From an uncultured Shewanella sp. (GTDB lineage: Bacteria > Pseudomonadota > Gammaproteobacteria > Enterobacterales > Shewanellaceae), in assembly GCA_947503555.1 (NCBI GenBank), contig CANNEE010000005.1:107951-171950 (forward strand): a stretch of 64,000 bases of DNA. The letters are read 5' to 3'. Position numbers and translations under genes: made by a program. The notes beneath the pieces are model-generated. The model was not told the DNA's origin and did no database searches. It saw only the letters and a list, made by a program, of their open reading frames with translations. Numbering within the stretch: position 1 is the first letter of the stretch; each line of letters begins with the position of its first letter. This document shows positions 46,956 through 56,149 of this stretch, one piece after another.

Positions 46956-47993
46956 ATGGAAATCACTGAATTATTAGCTTTTAGTGTAAAACACAATGCC
47001 TCTGATCTACACCTCTCTGCTGGTGTTCCGCCTATGATACGCGTCGATGGCGAAGTCAGAAAGATAAACTTACCAGCGTTAGACCATCAAGGTGTGCATA
47101 GTTTGGTCTACGACATCATGAATGATAAGCAGCGCAAGGACTTTGAAGAACATCTAGAGATTGACTTCTCCTTTGAAGTGCCTAATCTTGCGCGTTTTCG
47201 TGTTAACGCATTTAATCAATCCCGTGGTGCAGCAGCGGTATTTCGTACCATTCCTTCTGAGATTCTATCTTTAGAAAAACTAGGTGCTCCTGAGATCTTT
47301 AAAAAAATCTCCAGCTTTCCCCGTGGTTTGGTATTGGTAACGGGTCCTACTGGTTCAGGTAAGAGTACTACCTTGGCGGGGATGATAGATTACATCAATG
47401 ACAATAGACACGATCATATTTTGACCATTGAAGACCCTATCGAATTTGTGCACCCCAATAAGCAGTGTTTGATCAACCAACGTGAAGTGCATCGTCATAC
47501 TCACAGCTTCAATGCCGCCCTAAGAAGTGCATTGCGTGAAGATCCGGATGTGATTCTAGTAGGTGAGATGCGTGACCTTGAAACCATTCGTCTTGCGATG
47601 ACTGCCGCAGAAACGGGTCACTTGGTATTTGGTACTTTGCATACTACCTCAGCCGCTAAGACAATTGACCGTGTAGTTGATGTATTCCCTGCATCTGAGA
47701 AAGATATGGTGAGAACCATGTTGTCTGAGTCATTGCAGGCGGTTATTTCGCAAACACTGATTAAGAAGGTTGGCGGCGGACGTGTGGCTGCCCATGAGAT
47801 AATGATGGGAACGCCAGCGATTCGTAACCTGATCCGTGAAGATAAGGTTGCCCAGATGTACTCTGCGATTCAAACTGGTATGGCTCATGGTATGCAGACG
47901 CTAGAGCAGGCGCTACAAAACCTAGTAAACCGCGGTTTGATTACTCGAGAAGACGCTATGTCTAAGAGCTCTAATAAGCAAGCCAGCTTTTAA
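46956..47993 (+). CDS. pilT: Type IV pilus retraction ATPase PilT
   Basis: PilT powers pilus retraction and twitching. The 345-residue hexameric ATPase has Walker A GPTGSGKST, Walker B VILVGEMRD and the retraction-type AIRNLIRE motif near residue 290. ATG at 46956 is preferred to GTG at 46944. pilU follows after 23 bases. Confidence 0.96.
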   Translation: MEITELLAFSVKHNASDLHLSAGVPPMIRVDGEVRKINLPALDHQGVHSLVYDIMNDKQRKDFEEHLEIDFSFEVPNLARFRVNAFNQSRGAAAVFRTIPSEILSLEKLGAPEIFKKISSFPRGLVLVTGPTGSGKSTTLAGMIDYINDNRHDHILTIEDPIEFVHPNKQCLINQREVHRHTHSFNAALRSALREDPDVILVGEMRDLETIRLAMTAAETGHLVFGTLHTTSAAKTIDRVVDVFPASEKDMVRTMLSESLQAVISQTLIKKVGGGRVAAHEIMMGTPAIRNLIREDKVAQMYSAIQTGMAHGMQTLEQALQNLVNRGLITREDAMSKSSNKQASF

Positions 47994-48016
47994 GCATTGA
48001 ATTCTAAGGATTAACC

Positions 48017-49129
48017 ATGGACGTACGGCCATTTTTAAAAATCATCATAGATCGTAAGGCGTCGGATCTCTTTATTACCGCAGGTTTTCCGCCTAGCGCT
48101 AAAATTGATGGTGAATTGCGTGCTTTATCAGAGCAGTCATTTAATCCTGCTCAAGCATTGGACTTTGTTGAGTCTCTGATGACAGAGGCGCAGAAGAAAG
48201 AGTTTCATGAGACTCGTGAATGTAACTTCGCCTTTGCGGCTAAAGATTTAGGCCGCTTCAGGGTTAGTGCTTTTTGGCAACGAGAGTCTCCTGGGTGTGT
48301 CATGAGGCGGATTGAGACTCGCATTCCTACCTGTGAAGAGTTGATGCTGCCGCCGATATTGAAAGATTTGGCCATGAGTAAGCGTGGTTTGATCATCATG
48401 GTGGGTGGTACTGGTACGGGTAAATCAACCTCGCTCGCGGCCTTGGTGGGCTATCGCAACGCTAACGCTAGAGGCCATATCCTCACCATTGAGGATCCGG
48501 TTGAGTTCGTCCACGATCATGATAAGAGTATCATTACTCAGCGAGAGGTGGGCATAGATACAGATTCCTTTGATGCGGCGTTGAAAAGCTCGCTACGTCA
48601 GGCGCCAGATGTGATTTTGATTGGTGAGATCCGTAGCCAAGAGACCATGGAGTTTGCGCTGTCATTTGCTGAAACCGGTCACCTGTGTATGGCGACATTG
48701 CACGCCAACAATGCTAACCAAGCACTGGATAGGATCATGCACTTAGTGCCAGAAGACAAGCATCAACAACTGTTATTTGATTTGTCTTTGAACTTAAGAG
48801 GTATTGTGGCGCAGCAGTTGGTGCCTAAGGTTGATGGTACAGGGCGCCGCGCAGCGATTGAAATTTTGATCAATACCCCAAGGGTTGCCAGTATCATCAC
48901 AAAGAATGAGCTGCATCTGCTTAAAGATACCATGGCTAAGTCTAATGAACAGGGAATGCAGACTTTTGACCAGGCCTTACTTGCCCTTTATACCGAGGGT
49001 GAGATTAGTTATGCCGACGCCTTGCACCATGCAGACTCACCAAATGATCTGCGTTTGATGATCAAACTGCAAAGTTCTGAGTCACCTAATGCGGGCTTTA
49101 TGGAAAATGTGACCCTAGATATGGATTAG
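48017..49129 (+). CDS. pilU: PilT-dependent ATPase PilU
   Basis: A 370-residue PilT paralogue with Walker A GGTGTGKST and Walker B VILIGEIRS. PilU works together with PilT in pilus retraction and adds force. It lacks PilT's AIRNLIRE segment. Second gene of pilTU. A family 2 MITE begins 13 bases after the stop. Confidence 0.96.
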   Translation: MDVRPFLKIIIDRKASDLFITAGFPPSAKIDGELRALSEQSFNPAQALDFVESLMTEAQKKEFHETRECNFAFAAKDLGRFRVSAFWQRESPGCVMRRIETRIPTCEELMLPPILKDLAMSKRGLIIMVGGTGTGKSTSLAALVGYRNANARGHILTIEDPVEFVHDHDKSIITQREVGIDTDSFDAALKSSLRQAPDVILIGEIRSQETMEFALSFAETGHLCMATLHANNANQALDRIMHLVPEDKHQQLLFDLSLNLRGIVAQQLVPKVDGTGRRAAIEILINTPRVASIITKNELHLLKDTMAKSNEQGMQTFDQALLALYTEGEISYADALHHADSPNDLRLMIKLQSSESPNAGFMENVTLDMD

Positions 49130-49141
49130 TCTGAAGTTATC

Positions 49142-49411
49142 CTAGGGGCTGTTGATCTTCCAAGGTTATTTTTGCAGCAGTTTACAGCGTGCTTAAACAA
49201 GGCAGGGCTTGTGCGGTGTAGTTGTTCTACATAAATGAGCGATATCGCAGTAGAAGTGCGCTGTAAACGCTGCCCTTCGGGCGTGATTCAATGACATTTT
49301 CTCTTTGTTGAACGAGAATTTACTTAGATTGCTAAGCTTCACCTCGTTCGCCGCGATAAAATGCCATTGACTTAGCGCAAAAACTAATCAGTAAAGGTCA
49401 ATAGCCCCTAG
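49142..49411. mobile_element. MITE-like element, family 2, long copy
   Basis: A 270-bp non-coding element from CTAGGGGCTGTTGATCTT to GGTCAATAGCCCCTAG. It shares both ends and interior blocks (CAAGGTTATTTTTGCAGCAG; CTTAGATTGCTAAG) with the 134-bp copy at 25913–26046, in inverted orientation. It lies between pilU and its terminator, so it is inside the transcript. Confidence 0.75.
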
Positions 49412-49444
49412 TCTTTTAAGCTTAGATTTAAGCTTATACTGCAA

Positions 49445-49475
49445 ACTGCTATCGTGAAATCGATAGCAGTTTTTT
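49445..49475 (+). terminator. Terminator of the pilTU transcript
   Basis: ACTGCTATCG pairs with CGATAGCAGT and is followed by TTTTT. The MITE separates it from pilU. Confidence 0.85.
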
Positions 49476-49648
49476 ATTGGGTGAAATAAATCGATAACCG
49501 CTTCACGTAATTCATTATCTTAGTAAAAAAGCCATGGACGAAACTTGCTAGGAGAGTACAATCAGTGGCTTAGCATTTGGTGAATTAGCAATTGGATTGC
49601 TTAGTTGTTAGCTGCGAACATAACTGCAAATAAAAATAAGAGGTCAGT

Positions 49649-50662
49649 TTGGCAAAGTTTATTGGAATTTCAAAAGAGCAAGGTCATCAGACCCGCAATA
49701 AGACCTGCGTTTTATTAGTCAATCTTGGAACGCCCCAAGCTCCTACGCCTCAAGCTGTGCGAACCTATCTAGCCGAGTTTTTATCGGATCCTAGAGTGAT
49801 TGAAATACCTAAACTAGTTTGGAAAGCTATCTTACATGGCATCATTCTAAGGGTTCGTCCTGCAAAGTCTGCTGCGCTTTATAAAGAGATCTGGACAGAG
49901 CAAGGCTCACCGCTGATGGATATCAGTTTAAAGCAAACTCAGGCTCTGCAGCAGAAAATGAATGATGAAGGGCTCGATGTTAGAGTCGAGCTTGCTATGC
50001 GCTATGGTGAGCCTGCAATAGGCAAGACCATGGCTAAATTGCAACAAGAAGGCGTAGATAAGTTTGTTGTACTGCCACTCTATCCGCAGTATTCGGCAAC
50101 AACTACTGCCTCAGTCTTTGATGCCATTGCTGATGAGATGAAAAAGTGGCGTCTATTGCCTAGCCTGCACTTTATTCATACCTACCATGATAATCCAGAT
50201 TTTATCGAAGCTTTAGCCCAGTCTATTAGCGATGATTTTGAGAAAAAGGGTAAGCCACAGCACCTATTGCTGTCATACCATGGTATGCCTGAGCGTAATT
50301 TGAAGCTCGGCGACCCTTATTACTGTTTTTGTAAGTTAACCACTGAGCTAGTGGCCGATCGTTTAGGGCTTGATGAAAGCGAATACACCATGAGCTTTCA
50401 ATCGCGATTTGGTAAGGCTGAGTGGTTAAAACCCTATACCGATGCCACATTGAGTGAGATGCCAAATAAAGGTATTAAGGATATTGCGGTAGTTTGCCCT
50501 GCATTTAGTGCCGATTGTCTGGAAACCTTAGAAGAGATAGCGGGTGAAAATAGAGAAGTGTTTGAAGACGCCGGCGGTGAGAGCTACCGCTATATTCCAG
50601 CCCTTAATGATAATCCAGCCCATATCGATATGATGCTAAACTTGGTTAAGCCACATTTGTAA
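49649..50662 (+). CDS. hemH: Ferrochelatase HemH
   Basis: HemH inserts Fe(II) into protoporphyrin IX, the last step of heme synthesis. The 337-residue protein has VLLVNLGTP, catalytic His in LLSYHGMPER and the FQSRFGKAEWL signature. No ATG is near the N terminus; the start is TTG at 49649, supported by AAGAGG five bases upstream. A terminator follows. Confidence 0.95.
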   Translation: MAKFIGISKEQGHQTRNKTCVLLVNLGTPQAPTPQAVRTYLAEFLSDPRVIEIPKLVWKAILHGIILRVRPAKSAALYKEIWTEQGSPLMDISLKQTQALQQKMNDEGLDVRVELAMRYGEPAIGKTMAKLQQEGVDKFVVLPLYPQYSATTTASVFDAIADEMKKWRLLPSLHFIHTYHDNPDFIEALAQSISDDFEKKGKPQHLLLSYHGMPERNLKLGDPYYCFCKLTTELVADRLGLDESEYTMSFQSRFGKAEWLKPYTDATLSEMPNKGIKDIAVVCPAFSADCLETLEEIAGENREVFEDAGGESYRYIPALNDNPAHIDMMLNLVKPHL

Positions 50663-50680
50663 GCTAAACATCGAGATATC

Positions 50681-50716
50681 AAAGCCCAGATAAGCGATTA
50701 TCTGGGCTTTTTCTTT
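50681..50716 (+). terminator. Terminator of hemH
   Basis: AAAGCCCAGATAA pairs with TTATCTGGGCTTT (13 bp), followed by T-rich sequence. Confidence 0.9.
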
Positions 50717-50835
50717 TGTCCATCGCCAACTTTTATTGACGCGTGACTTTGAGTTTAAGGCATGTTTGAAACTTGCACTCACTATAAGCCTGTTTTAGCT
50801 TGTTTCCTGTTCGCTAATAAAAACAACAAGGATTT

Positions 50836-51582
50836 ATGCTAATGGATAGAGAACAGGTTTATGCCATGATGGCAGGGGAAGGTAAGTACGATTATGAGAA
50901 ATATCTTAATACCCCTGAGCTACTGAGTTGCCAAAAGCCCTATGACGCGCTGTGTAATAAAGATGAACTGCAGTTTCAAATTGTGCATCAGTCGGAAGAG
51001 CTATGGATGAAACTGGCTTGTTACACCATTTTAGAGATAGATGAGCAGATGGCCGATGAACAGACCTTTAAAGCGTTAAGTTTGTTTACTCGATTACATA
51101 AAATTATGGGGTATCTCATCGATCAACTCTCGATTCTCGATACTATGTCGATTAAAGATTATCAGCAGATCCGCTTACAATTAGGTAATGGTAGCGGTCA
51201 AGAGTCACCTGGTTTTAAAACCCTATTACAACTCTATAAACCCCTATGGCAAACCTTTGAACGCGTCTATCTCAGCGAAAAATCCTTAACTGTCGAGCAG
51301 ATTTATAACAGTGAGTATCGCCATGATGCCTCCTATATGCTGGCGGAAGCCATGATAGAGTATGACCAGCTATTTCAAAACTTTAGATATCATCATATTA
51401 AGCTTATTCATCGCTCCATTGGCATCGACAGTAAGTCCTTAAAAGGCCGCTCGACCGATATTCTTAACTCTGGCATGAGAATGCAGTTCTTTCCTAAGTT
51501 GTGGCAGGTACGTAGTGAGATGACAGACTTGTGGGGCAGTGAGTATGGCGTTAAGCGAGATTCGATTGCCGATGGAGAATAG
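50836..51582 (+). CDS. kynA: Tryptophan 2,3-dioxygenase family protein
   Basis: A 248-residue heme enzyme that opens the tryptophan ring to N-formylkynurenine. FQIVHQSEELW near residue 48 holds the conserved Phe and His, and FRYHHIKLIHRSIG near 195 contains the heme-ligand His. AGGA precedes the start. The kynureninase-like gene follows after two bases, giving a tryptophan catabolic operon. Confidence 0.92.
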   Translation: MLMDREQVYAMMAGEGKYDYEKYLNTPELLSCQKPYDALCNKDELQFQIVHQSEELWMKLACYTILEIDEQMADEQTFKALSLFTRLHKIMGYLIDQLSILDTMSIKDYQQIRLQLGNGSGQESPGFKTLLQLYKPLWQTFERVYLSEKSLTVEQIYNSEYRHDASYMLAEAMIEYDQLFQNFRYHHIKLIHRSIGIDSKSLKGRSTDILNSGMRMQFFPKLWQVRSEMTDLWGSEYGVKRDSIADGE

Positions 51583-51584
51583 AG

Positions 51585-52706
51585 ATGAAGCCACAATTTA
51601 TTTTGCCTAACGGCCATTATTTCCTTAGCCATTCTGTAGGCTGCCAAAGTCTTGGGACTCAAGCAAAGGTTGAGCAATACCTTAGACAATGGGCTGAGCT
51701 AGGAGGTGATGCTTGGCCATTGTGGTTGCAAAATATCGAAGAGTTTAAGCAAGCACTTGCTAACTTGATAGGAGGCAACCGGAAGGATTATTGCCCTCAG
51801 GTTAATCTCTCTTCGGCGCTGACTAAGATAATCGGCGCACTCCCTGATGCTAAAGAGCGAAATGTGATTCTCGCGACGGAGCAGGATTTTCCTTCGATGG
51901 GCTTTGTGCTTGCTACGGCCAAAGCTAAAGGTTATGAGGTTAAGTTTCTCGGGGCAGATGAGAAAGGGCGAGTCGAATTAAGTCAATGGCAGGATGCCTT
52001 AAGCTCGAATGGTGACAGAGTGAAGCTGGCTTTTATCACCCATGTGTTCTCTGAGACCTGCCAGTTACAGGATGTCGAAGCGATTTGCCAGTTAGCCAAA
52101 CAGCAAGGTGTTATGAGTCTAGTCGATATTGCTCAGTCTATGGGGATAGTGCCTTTATCTGTGAGTGATTGGCAGGCTGATATTGTGATTGGCTCCTGTG
52201 TTAAGTGGTGTTGTGGCGGCCCTGGTGCTGGTTTTATCTATTTAAGTGAGACGATGCAAAGTCAGTTAGAGCCTATGGATCTTGGATGGTTTTCCCATCA
52301 AAATCCGTTTGAATTTGATATTCACCATTTTGAGTATGCCAGTGACGCGAGCCGTTTTATGGGGGGCACTCCTTCGGTGCTTCCTTTTGTGATGGCAACC
52401 TTCGGCATTCAAACCATTATTGATATCGGCGTTGAGAATATTAGGCGTCATAATCAAGCGTTAAACTCAGAGATTATGTTTAGTGCACTAGAGCAGGGAA
52501 TAACAGTCTCGAGTCCAACATTAGACTCTGAGCGAGGTGGGACCTTGGTACTGGACTTTAGCGACAGAGAAAGTGCACAACGGGCATTCACTCAAGCCAA
52601 TATCAAAACTGACCTAAGACCAAGGTTCGGTTTTCGTTTCTCGCCTCATATATACAATGATATGCAAGATGTAGAAGCTTTATTAAGAGTACTAAAAGAG
52701 ATGTAG
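51585..52706 (+). CDS. kynU: Kynureninase-like PLP enzyme
   Basis: A 373-residue fold-type I PLP enzyme. Asp181 in LVDIAQS contacts the pyridine nitrogen and Lys207 in SCVKWCCGGPGAGF binds PLP; the GGPG run matches kynureninases. It is shorter than typical kynureninases (around 415 residues). Kynureninase splits kynurenine into anthranilate and alanine. Context beside kynA supports the call, but a broader class V aminotransferase is possible. kynB (formamidase) is absent from the window. Confidence 0.78.
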   Translation: MKPQFILPNGHYFLSHSVGCQSLGTQAKVEQYLRQWAELGGDAWPLWLQNIEEFKQALANLIGGNRKDYCPQVNLSSALTKIIGALPDAKERNVILATEQDFPSMGFVLATAKAKGYEVKFLGADEKGRVELSQWQDALSSNGDRVKLAFITHVFSETCQLQDVEAICQLAKQQGVMSLVDIAQSMGIVPLSVSDWQADIVIGSCVKWCCGGPGAGFIYLSETMQSQLEPMDLGWFSHQNPFEFDIHHFEYASDASRFMGGTPSVLPFVMATFGIQTIIDIGVENIRRHNQALNSEIMFSALEQGITVSSPTLDSERGGTLVLDFSDRESAQRAFTQANIKTDLRPRFGFRFSPHIYNDMQDVEALLRVLKEM

Positions 52707-53134
52707 TTGTAACTTATCACCATCTGCCATGTTTGTTTCTTGAGTGGTGGCTATTGAACTTTGTAGTTATCTTTTTCAGAGCCATGGTTTGAACTTTGGA
52801 AGGCACAGTTTAAGTTAATTGGACTAATAAAGTTATATTTATAGAAGGTGTAGTATTGCATGTTGTATTATATATTTGGCGATAGATGATAGCTATTCGA
52901 AGTTGTTGGTGTTAGTGATTTTACTCAATAGTCAGTAAAAATAACGTAAGCCTATGCAAAGTGGTGCATTATACGCGCAGACTCTCATAGTCGAATATCA
53001 CAGAACTCGAATTTCTATCTTATTTAATTGGCGTTATGCTACTTATATAGGGTGGATTGTATTGAAACTCATATATAATGGAATTGTCCATATTATCAAC
53101 TTGCTATATTTGAGTCATAAGTCTGGGAAGTATT
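52707..53134. other. AT-rich intergenic region
   Basis: About 430 bases with no convincing gene. A 65-codon frame near 52954 has no ribosome site and unlikely composition. The sequence is more AT-rich than its neighbours. Confidence 0.4.
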
Positions 53135-53695
53135 ATGAAAAAGGTTTTTAGTTTACTTGGTTTGATGCTGCTTACTGGTTGTGTCATTACATCTGATCTC
53201 ACTTATGAGGGAGAGGACAAAGGTTTTGCTTTCATGTCATATATGATTGCTAATAGTGACTATGCTGGTGATTACAAACTATATTTTGAAAATGAAAAAG
53301 GGCAAACTTCATCATTTTTCTATAGGAAAGATGGAGCTTGGGGAAAATCTGAAAGAGACTTTGATAGCGGAGCTTTCAATGGTGCCGTTTTATATCAAAA
53401 GTTAAAACCAGGAAAGTATAAGCTAACAAAATTTGAAATTGAGAGGGGAACTCAAACTATACATTTTTCTATGCAGCCATTTGACTTCGTTGTTGCGAGT
53501 GGCAAGGCTACCTATTTAGGTGAATTAAAAGAAAAGTTTGGCGGTACTGGTTATATGGAATTTTCTAATGAGTTATCGCGTGATTTTCAGTTATTAGAAA
53601 AGAAAGTTGATGCTAAAGGTTTAGCAACAATTATAGAGGTGCCTAACAAGGACTTAGTCATGGCGAAAAAAATGACTGAAGTAAAGTTGTATTAA
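53135..53695 (+). CDS. Small lipoprotein of unknown function
   Basis: A 186-residue protein with a clear lipoprotein signal: LMLLTGC puts the lipid-bearing Cys at about residue 16. The rest is beta-rich with no known motif (KLYFENEKGQT, LKPGKYKLTKFEIERG), recalling DUF2846-type or CBM-like beta-sandwich lipoproteins. It lies in an AT-rich pocket between kynU and ruvX, so it may be an accessory acquisition. I do not recognise it. Confidence 0.7.
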   Translation: MKKVFSLLGLMLLTGCVITSDLTYEGEDKGFAFMSYMIANSDYAGDYKLYFENEKGQTSSFFYRKDGAWGKSERDFDSGAFNGAVLYQKLKPGKYKLTKFEIERGTQTIHFSMQPFDFVVASGKATYLGELKEKFGGTGYMEFSNELSRDFQLLEKKVDAKGLATIIEVPNKDLVMAKKMTEVKLY

Positions 53696-53952
53696 AAAAG
53701 TACAAACAGCGTGCGAATAGGTTGGAAATGCACAGAGCTCAAATTGGAATAATTAAATGCCTTGTCCTCTGTGCTTTTAGTTCTTGGTAAGTTAGTACAC
53801 AAACCTACTATTTTATAAGTTGCAGAGGCTATGACGCACGGTTCTAAGTGCATGAGTTGCCCCTTTTCCATCAATAGGGATTTTAGGCTTGTTCAAGCCG
53901 AGTTTGACAAATAAATCTAAAAATCCTTCCAACTGAAGAAGCCTGTTAAGTT

Positions 53953-54375
53953 CTAGTTATAAAGGCTCTCAAAATAACTTTCGATAATCAGTACTGCCGA
54001 GACGGCGTCGATTTGGCCTTTATCTAACGCCTTGTAGCCGCCCAATTCAAATAGACGAGCTTTAGCGTCTGCTGTGGTGAGGCGCTCATCTTGGGTGACG
54101 ACTTTCACACCAAAACGACCAGATATTCTATTAGCAAATTTGTTTGCTCTTTGGGTCATCTCCTGGCTGGTGCCATCCATATTTAGTGGTAAGCCGACAA
54201 CAACAAGATCAGGTTTCCACTCGTTAATTAAGCTGCCTATTTCATCCCAGTTTGGGATGCCATCATTGGCTTTAATAGAGGTGAGTGGGTTGGCGCTTCC
54301 GGTAATGGCTTGGCCGACGGCGATACCTATACTTTTAGTGCCGAAGTCAAAGCCTAATACGGTTTGTGAACTCAT
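53953..54375 (-). CDS. ruvX: RuvX/YqgF putative pre-16S rRNA nuclease / Holliday junction resolvase
   Basis: A 140-residue RNase H-fold nuclease. [10 protein letters not shown] carries the first catalytic Asp, [12 protein letters not shown] the second region, and DERLTT the third. YqgF matures the 5' end of 16S rRNA in E. coli. It follows yqgE by 69 bases, the normal order. Confidence 0.95.
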   Translation of the reverse strand: MSSQTVLGFDFGTKSIGIAVGQAITGSANPLTSIKANDGIPNWDEIGSLINEWKPDLVVVGLPLNMDGTSQEMTQRANKFANRISGRFGVKVVTQDERLTTADAKARLFELGGYKALDKGQIDAVSAVLIIESYFESLYN

Positions 54376-54444
54376 TTTTATCTCTTATATTAACTATTTA
54401 ACTTGCAATATCTTATTATCTTGATCTTAGCTTTCGATATCGTT

Positions 54445-55020
54445 TTAAGCATGTCCTGCTTGGGAAGATATTTGCCAAATGTCAAAACCTAGGGTACGAG
54501 TCGCTTCTTGCCATAACTCGTCAGTCTTAACATCAAATAACAGGTGTTCATTGGCAGGAATAGTTAGCCAAGTATTATCAGCAAGTTCTTGCTCTAATTG
54601 ATCTTTGCTCCAGCCAGCATAGCCTAAGGCGATCAGGTATTTTTGCGGTGATTTGTCGGTACCTATGGCGCTCAATACGTCCCTTGAAGTCGTTAACATC
54701 AAGCTATCTGAGACTTGCTGACTGTTGCTCCAGCATGATTGAGGGGTATGTAATACAAAGCCGCGCTCAGGAGTGACTGGTCCACCCATTAGTACTTCAG
54801 CATCAGTTGTGGTGATTTTGGGAGTTGGCTTACCTTCTTCGGCTTCAAGTTCGGCAATCTGCTCAAGTAGGTCATTCACTTTCATGCCGATTGGACGATT
54901 GATTATCAGCCCCATCGCGCCTTTATTATCGTGCTCACAGATATAGACGACTGAACGCTCAAAGAAAGTATCTTCAAGGCTCGGCATGGCGATTAAAAAG
55001 TGGTTTTGCAGACTTTTCAT
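54445..55020 (-). CDS. yqgE: YqgE/AlgH family protein
   Basis: A 191-residue protein of the UPF0301 family, with [23 protein letters not shown] split here as [13 protein letters not shown] and [10 protein letters not shown], and [10 protein letters not shown]. AlgH-type proteins have been linked to alginate control, but the molecular role is unknown. It lies between yciH and ruvX. Confidence 0.95.
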   Translation of the reverse strand: MKSLQNHFLIAMPSLEDTFFERSVVYICEHDNKGAMGLIINRPIGMKVNDLLEQIAELEAEEGKPTPKITTTDAEVLMGGPVTPERGFVLHTPQSCWSNSQQVSDSLMLTTSRDVLSAIGTDKSPQKYLIALGYAGWSKDQLEQELADNTWLTIPANEHLLFDVKTDELWQEATRTLGFDIWQISSQAGHA

Positions 55021-55046
55021 TATTTCCCCTAAATCGGCGCGGATAA

Positions 55047-55376
55047 TTAGCCGCCAGCGAGTTTGACAGTATAGTTTAGCTTCTCGAGCAAGCTTTTTAT
55101 CTGCTCTCTATTGTCAGTCTGAATTTCGATAGTGAAGTCCTTGACTGTGCCACCGCAACCACACTGTTTTTTGAGTTTCTGAGCAAGGGCTTTAAGCTCT
55201 TTCGGTGGTAGTTCTAGCCCCTTCACGATTGAGACACCTTTACCTTTTCTACCTTTACTGTCGCGGTGAATACGAATAATGCCATCACCTTTAGGTGCCG
55301 TTTCTTCAACTTTCTCTTCTTTGATTCGGCCACCATCGGTACTAAAAACCAGTGCTACGTTAGGATCGATTCTCAT
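55047..55376 (-). CDS. yciH: SUI1/eIF1-like translation factor YciH
   Basis: A 109-residue protein whose C-terminal half is a SUI1/eIF1 domain ([20 protein letters not shown]). In bacteria YciH may inhibit or proofread initiation in stress. It is 26 bases upstream of yqgE on the same strand, so probably co-transcribed. Confidence 0.93.
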   Translation of the reverse strand: MRIDPNVALVFSTDGGRIKEEKVEETAPKGDGIIRIHRDSKGRKGKGVSIVKGLELPPKELKALAQKLKKQCGCGGTVKDFTIEIQTDNREQIKSLLEKLNYTVKLAGG

Positions 55377-55457
55377 AATTTACTGTCTTGGGAATGAATA
55401 TAGTATGAGTGTAACAAACTCCATGCTCATCTGGCATAGATATGAGTTTTCTTTAGG

Positions 55458-55502
55458 CAAAAAAACGCCGCCAAATCTTGTCTATCAGGACAGGTTGGCG
55501 GC
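55458..55502 (-). terminator. Terminator on the minus strand
   Basis: GCCGCCAA pairs with TTGGCGGC, followed on the minus strand by seven T. It most likely ends the 55666–55983 transcript, about 160 bases after that gene's stop codon. Confidence 0.75.
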
Positions 55503-55665
55503 ATAAGGCATGTGATAATCGATACAAACGCTAACGTAATGATGAGGACGCTAACTCTGTCGATATAGACTTACGCAGGGAGTGTAAGCTCATTTCCTAT
55601 AAAAATGTTGTTAGCGCAACTGACTATAGCTGGTAGCAACATGATGAATTTAGGTTTATTCCGTC

Positions 55666-55983
55666 TTAGCCAATCAGGCCGCTAAAATTTAGTGCCACAA
55701 ATAGTATGGTTAGCAGAGCAGCTGGTAGGGCCAACTTCTTTAAACTTGGCAGTGCAACTGTGCAAGCGGTAAGGATAAAGCCGATTGCTGCCAAGCTATA
55801 GTTGTTCATGGGCTCAGTGTATAGATTAACCACTAACCAAACTAACGTTATGCTAGGTAAGACAATTAATGCTATTGGCAGGTATTTATCAAAATTGTTG
55901 TTATCCTCATGCTCAATAGCATGAACCGGAGCAAATTTAAAAATAGCGCTGGCTACGATAAAAGCTGTGATAAACCAAAGCAT
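55666..55983 (-). CDS. Small integral membrane protein under a Fur box
   Basis: A 105-residue protein with about four membrane segments (near residues 2–15, 33–53, 63–80, 84–102). AAGGAAG precedes the ATG. It has no motif I recognise. A perfect 7-1-7 Fur box lies 34–48 bp upstream of the start, so it should be iron-repressed and may work in metal transport or as a TonB/ExbB-type accessory. This is inference from the operator, not from the protein. Confidence 0.75.
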   Translation of the reverse strand: MLWFITAFIVASAIFKFAPVHAIEHEDNNNFDKYLPIALIVLPSITLVWLVVNLYTEPMNNYSLAAIGFILTACTVALPSLKKLALPAALLTILFVALNFSGLIG

Positions 55984-56016
55984 AATATAGCTTCCTTGAA
56001 AGAAGTTGAATCTAAT

Positions 56017-56031
56017 TGATAATTATTATCA
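56017..56031. promoter_or_regulatory. Perfect Fur box
   Basis: TGATAAT-T-ATTATCA is a perfect 7-1-7 inverted repeat identical to the Fur consensus. It lies 34–48 bp upstream of the small membrane gene (55983) and about 120 bp upstream of the divergent DUF4136 gene. Confidence 0.85.
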
Positions 56032-56149
56032 TTTCACTTTTGTGTTAAGTCAAGTGGATTGATACAAGAATTTACACTCCAATAAGTTGTAGATTCGACT
56101 ATTGCTAGGTAAGCTCAATTATATGAAAAAATGAGAGGTTGAGGGTTTT

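Noticed and set aside
52954-53151. 65-codon frame upstream of the lipoprotein
   Set aside because: No ribosome site, overlaps the lipoprotein start, composition unlike a real gene.
53692-53900. Possible gene or transposase fragment downstream of ruvX (minus strand)
   Set aside because: Two short frames are open but neither matches a family I can name; no inverted repeats or target duplications.
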